Positions 61,050 to 61,486 of a stretch of 61,486 bases of DNA are shown piece by piece. The stretch is from Bacillota bacterium. Its GTDB lineage: Bacteria; Bacillota; Limnochordia; Limnochordales; DUMU01. The notes under the pieces were generated by a model. The model saw nothing but the letters and a program-made list of their open reading frames with translations. It had not been told where the DNA came from and made no database searches. Each line of letters opens with the position of its first letter. Within the stretch, counting starts at the first letter, position 1. The stretch is taken from positions 1-61,486 of the forward strand of contig DUMU01000015.1 of the NCBI GenBank assembly GCA_012839805.1. The letters run 5' to 3'. The position numbers and the translations under genes were made by a program.

Positions 61050-61486
61050 GCCGGCCAGCCTTTATCCTGAGGGTTCCCGGCGCATCCTTGATGGACAGGC
61101 TTCAGGGGCTTCGCGCCGTGTGCGCGCCGCGATGGCATCGCCACTGAGCCCCTGGTCCCTACCGGTCGCACGCGCTGGCGGGCGTGCTGGTGCCGGATGG
61201 ACCGCCTTCCAGAGGGGGGCTGGATGGTGCAGGCGCCGGTTGGCCAGAGCGTTCACCTTGTCCACCACCCTGCTCTTTCTCTTCGGCCTGAGCTTCGGCT
61301 TGGTAGCCGGTACAGCGGGCACAGAAGGCGCCGGTCTGGGAGTTCTCAGTGAACCCGGTTCGGCCGGTTTGCTTGATCCGGGATTGGTTGATCCGGGAGC
61401 AGATTTCCCCCGGGTGTCCCTTGAAGCCAGTTCACAGGACGTGCGGGTGGTCTTGCAGCAGCTGGCTGCCACCGCCGGCATCAATA
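61018..61486 (+). CDS. secretin-like / STN-domain secreted protein, N-terminal part (partial)
   Basis: An open frame that runs off the right edge (156 codons seen). ATG at 61018 has GGAGG 5 nt upstream. About 85 basic residues precede a hydrophobic signal segment (STTLLFLFGLSFGLVAGTAG), then a Gly/Pro linker and VSLEASSQDVRVVLQQLAAT, AGIN, which matches the STN/secretin short domain (beta strand, then 'DVRxVLxxLAxxAGxN'). This suggests a PilQ/GspD-type secretin or a related exported protein. The very long pre-signal region means the true start could be the ATG at 61132 or later. Confidence 0.6.
   Translation, partial: MAIVTPLRSTEPASLYPEGSRRILDGQASGASRRVRAAMASPLSPWSLPVARAGGRAGAGWTAFQRGAGWCRRRLARAFTLSTTLLFLFGLSFGLVAGTAGTEGAGLGVLSEPGSAGLLDPGLVDPGADFPRVSLEASSQDVRVVLQQLAATAGIN

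Noticed and set aside
60743-61171. 142-codon minus-strand frame
   Set aside because: No family resemblance, no ribosome site seen, overlaps a better-supported plus-strand start.

Overview
The window is a GC-rich chromosomal segment of a Gram-positive (Bacillota-type) bacterium, most likely a thermophile or compost dweller from the deep-branching high-GC lineages (Limnochordia, Thermaerobacter or Symbiobacterium relatives). This rests on sigma-A promoters with 16-18 bp spacing, strong AGGAGG ribosome binding sites with frequent GTG/TTG starts, a c-di-AMP (ydaO-type) riboswitch, pyruvoyl arginine decarboxylase, an archaeal-type phosphoglycerate mutase and a zinc-type L31. The genus cannot be named from the sequence. 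Canonical U-tailed terminators are scarce and a rho gene is present.

Left part (1-18.2 kb), all minus strand: the 5' end of a 16S rRNA gene running off the left edge with its promoter and boxA; lysS and greA; a three-gene operon (HTH regulator, a conserved 'quinate dehydrogenase-like' protein, an acyl-ACP-reductase-like protein); dusB, rpmE, a LysM/M23 peptidase, rho, a bifunctional-nuclease-family protein, pyrG, a membrane protein, argS, a MazG-like protein, and a polyamine set (pdaD, speE, speB).

Middle (18.4-35.2 kb), plus strand: a Ca2+/H+ antiporter, then a long tightly packed MoxR/DUF58/VWA membrane cluster whose core is a 1721-residue protein with three VWA domains, followed by a C39-like peptidase, a small unknown protein, a FabL-type reductase and a Nudix hydrolase.

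35.3-48 kb, mostly minus: orphan sufB, a HAD-like phosphatase, a Gfo/Idh/MocA oxidoreductase, apgM, a 47-residue zinc-ribbon protein, an ECF sigma/anti-sigma/RseB-like operon with a convincing autoregulatory promoter, an OsmC protein, a sodium:solute symporter with a small membrane partner (plus strand), a BadF-type sugar kinase and an AT-richer NYN-domain gene.

Right part (48.4-61.5 kb): a Cas4/RecB-like nuclease; a c-di-AMP riboswitch with a terminator in front of an opine-dehydrogenase-like gene and a B12-binding protein; then the most unusual locus, three paralogous GHL10 (glycosyl-hydrolase-like 10) genes around an orphan sugar-binding protein. One GHL10 copy carries an N-terminal XRE-type HTH and a discoidin-like domain, lacks an acidic residue of the active-site motif, and sits beside a perfect 10-bp inverted repeat: it looks like a glycosidase turned into a one-component transcription factor. 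The window ends in the start of a secretin-like gene.
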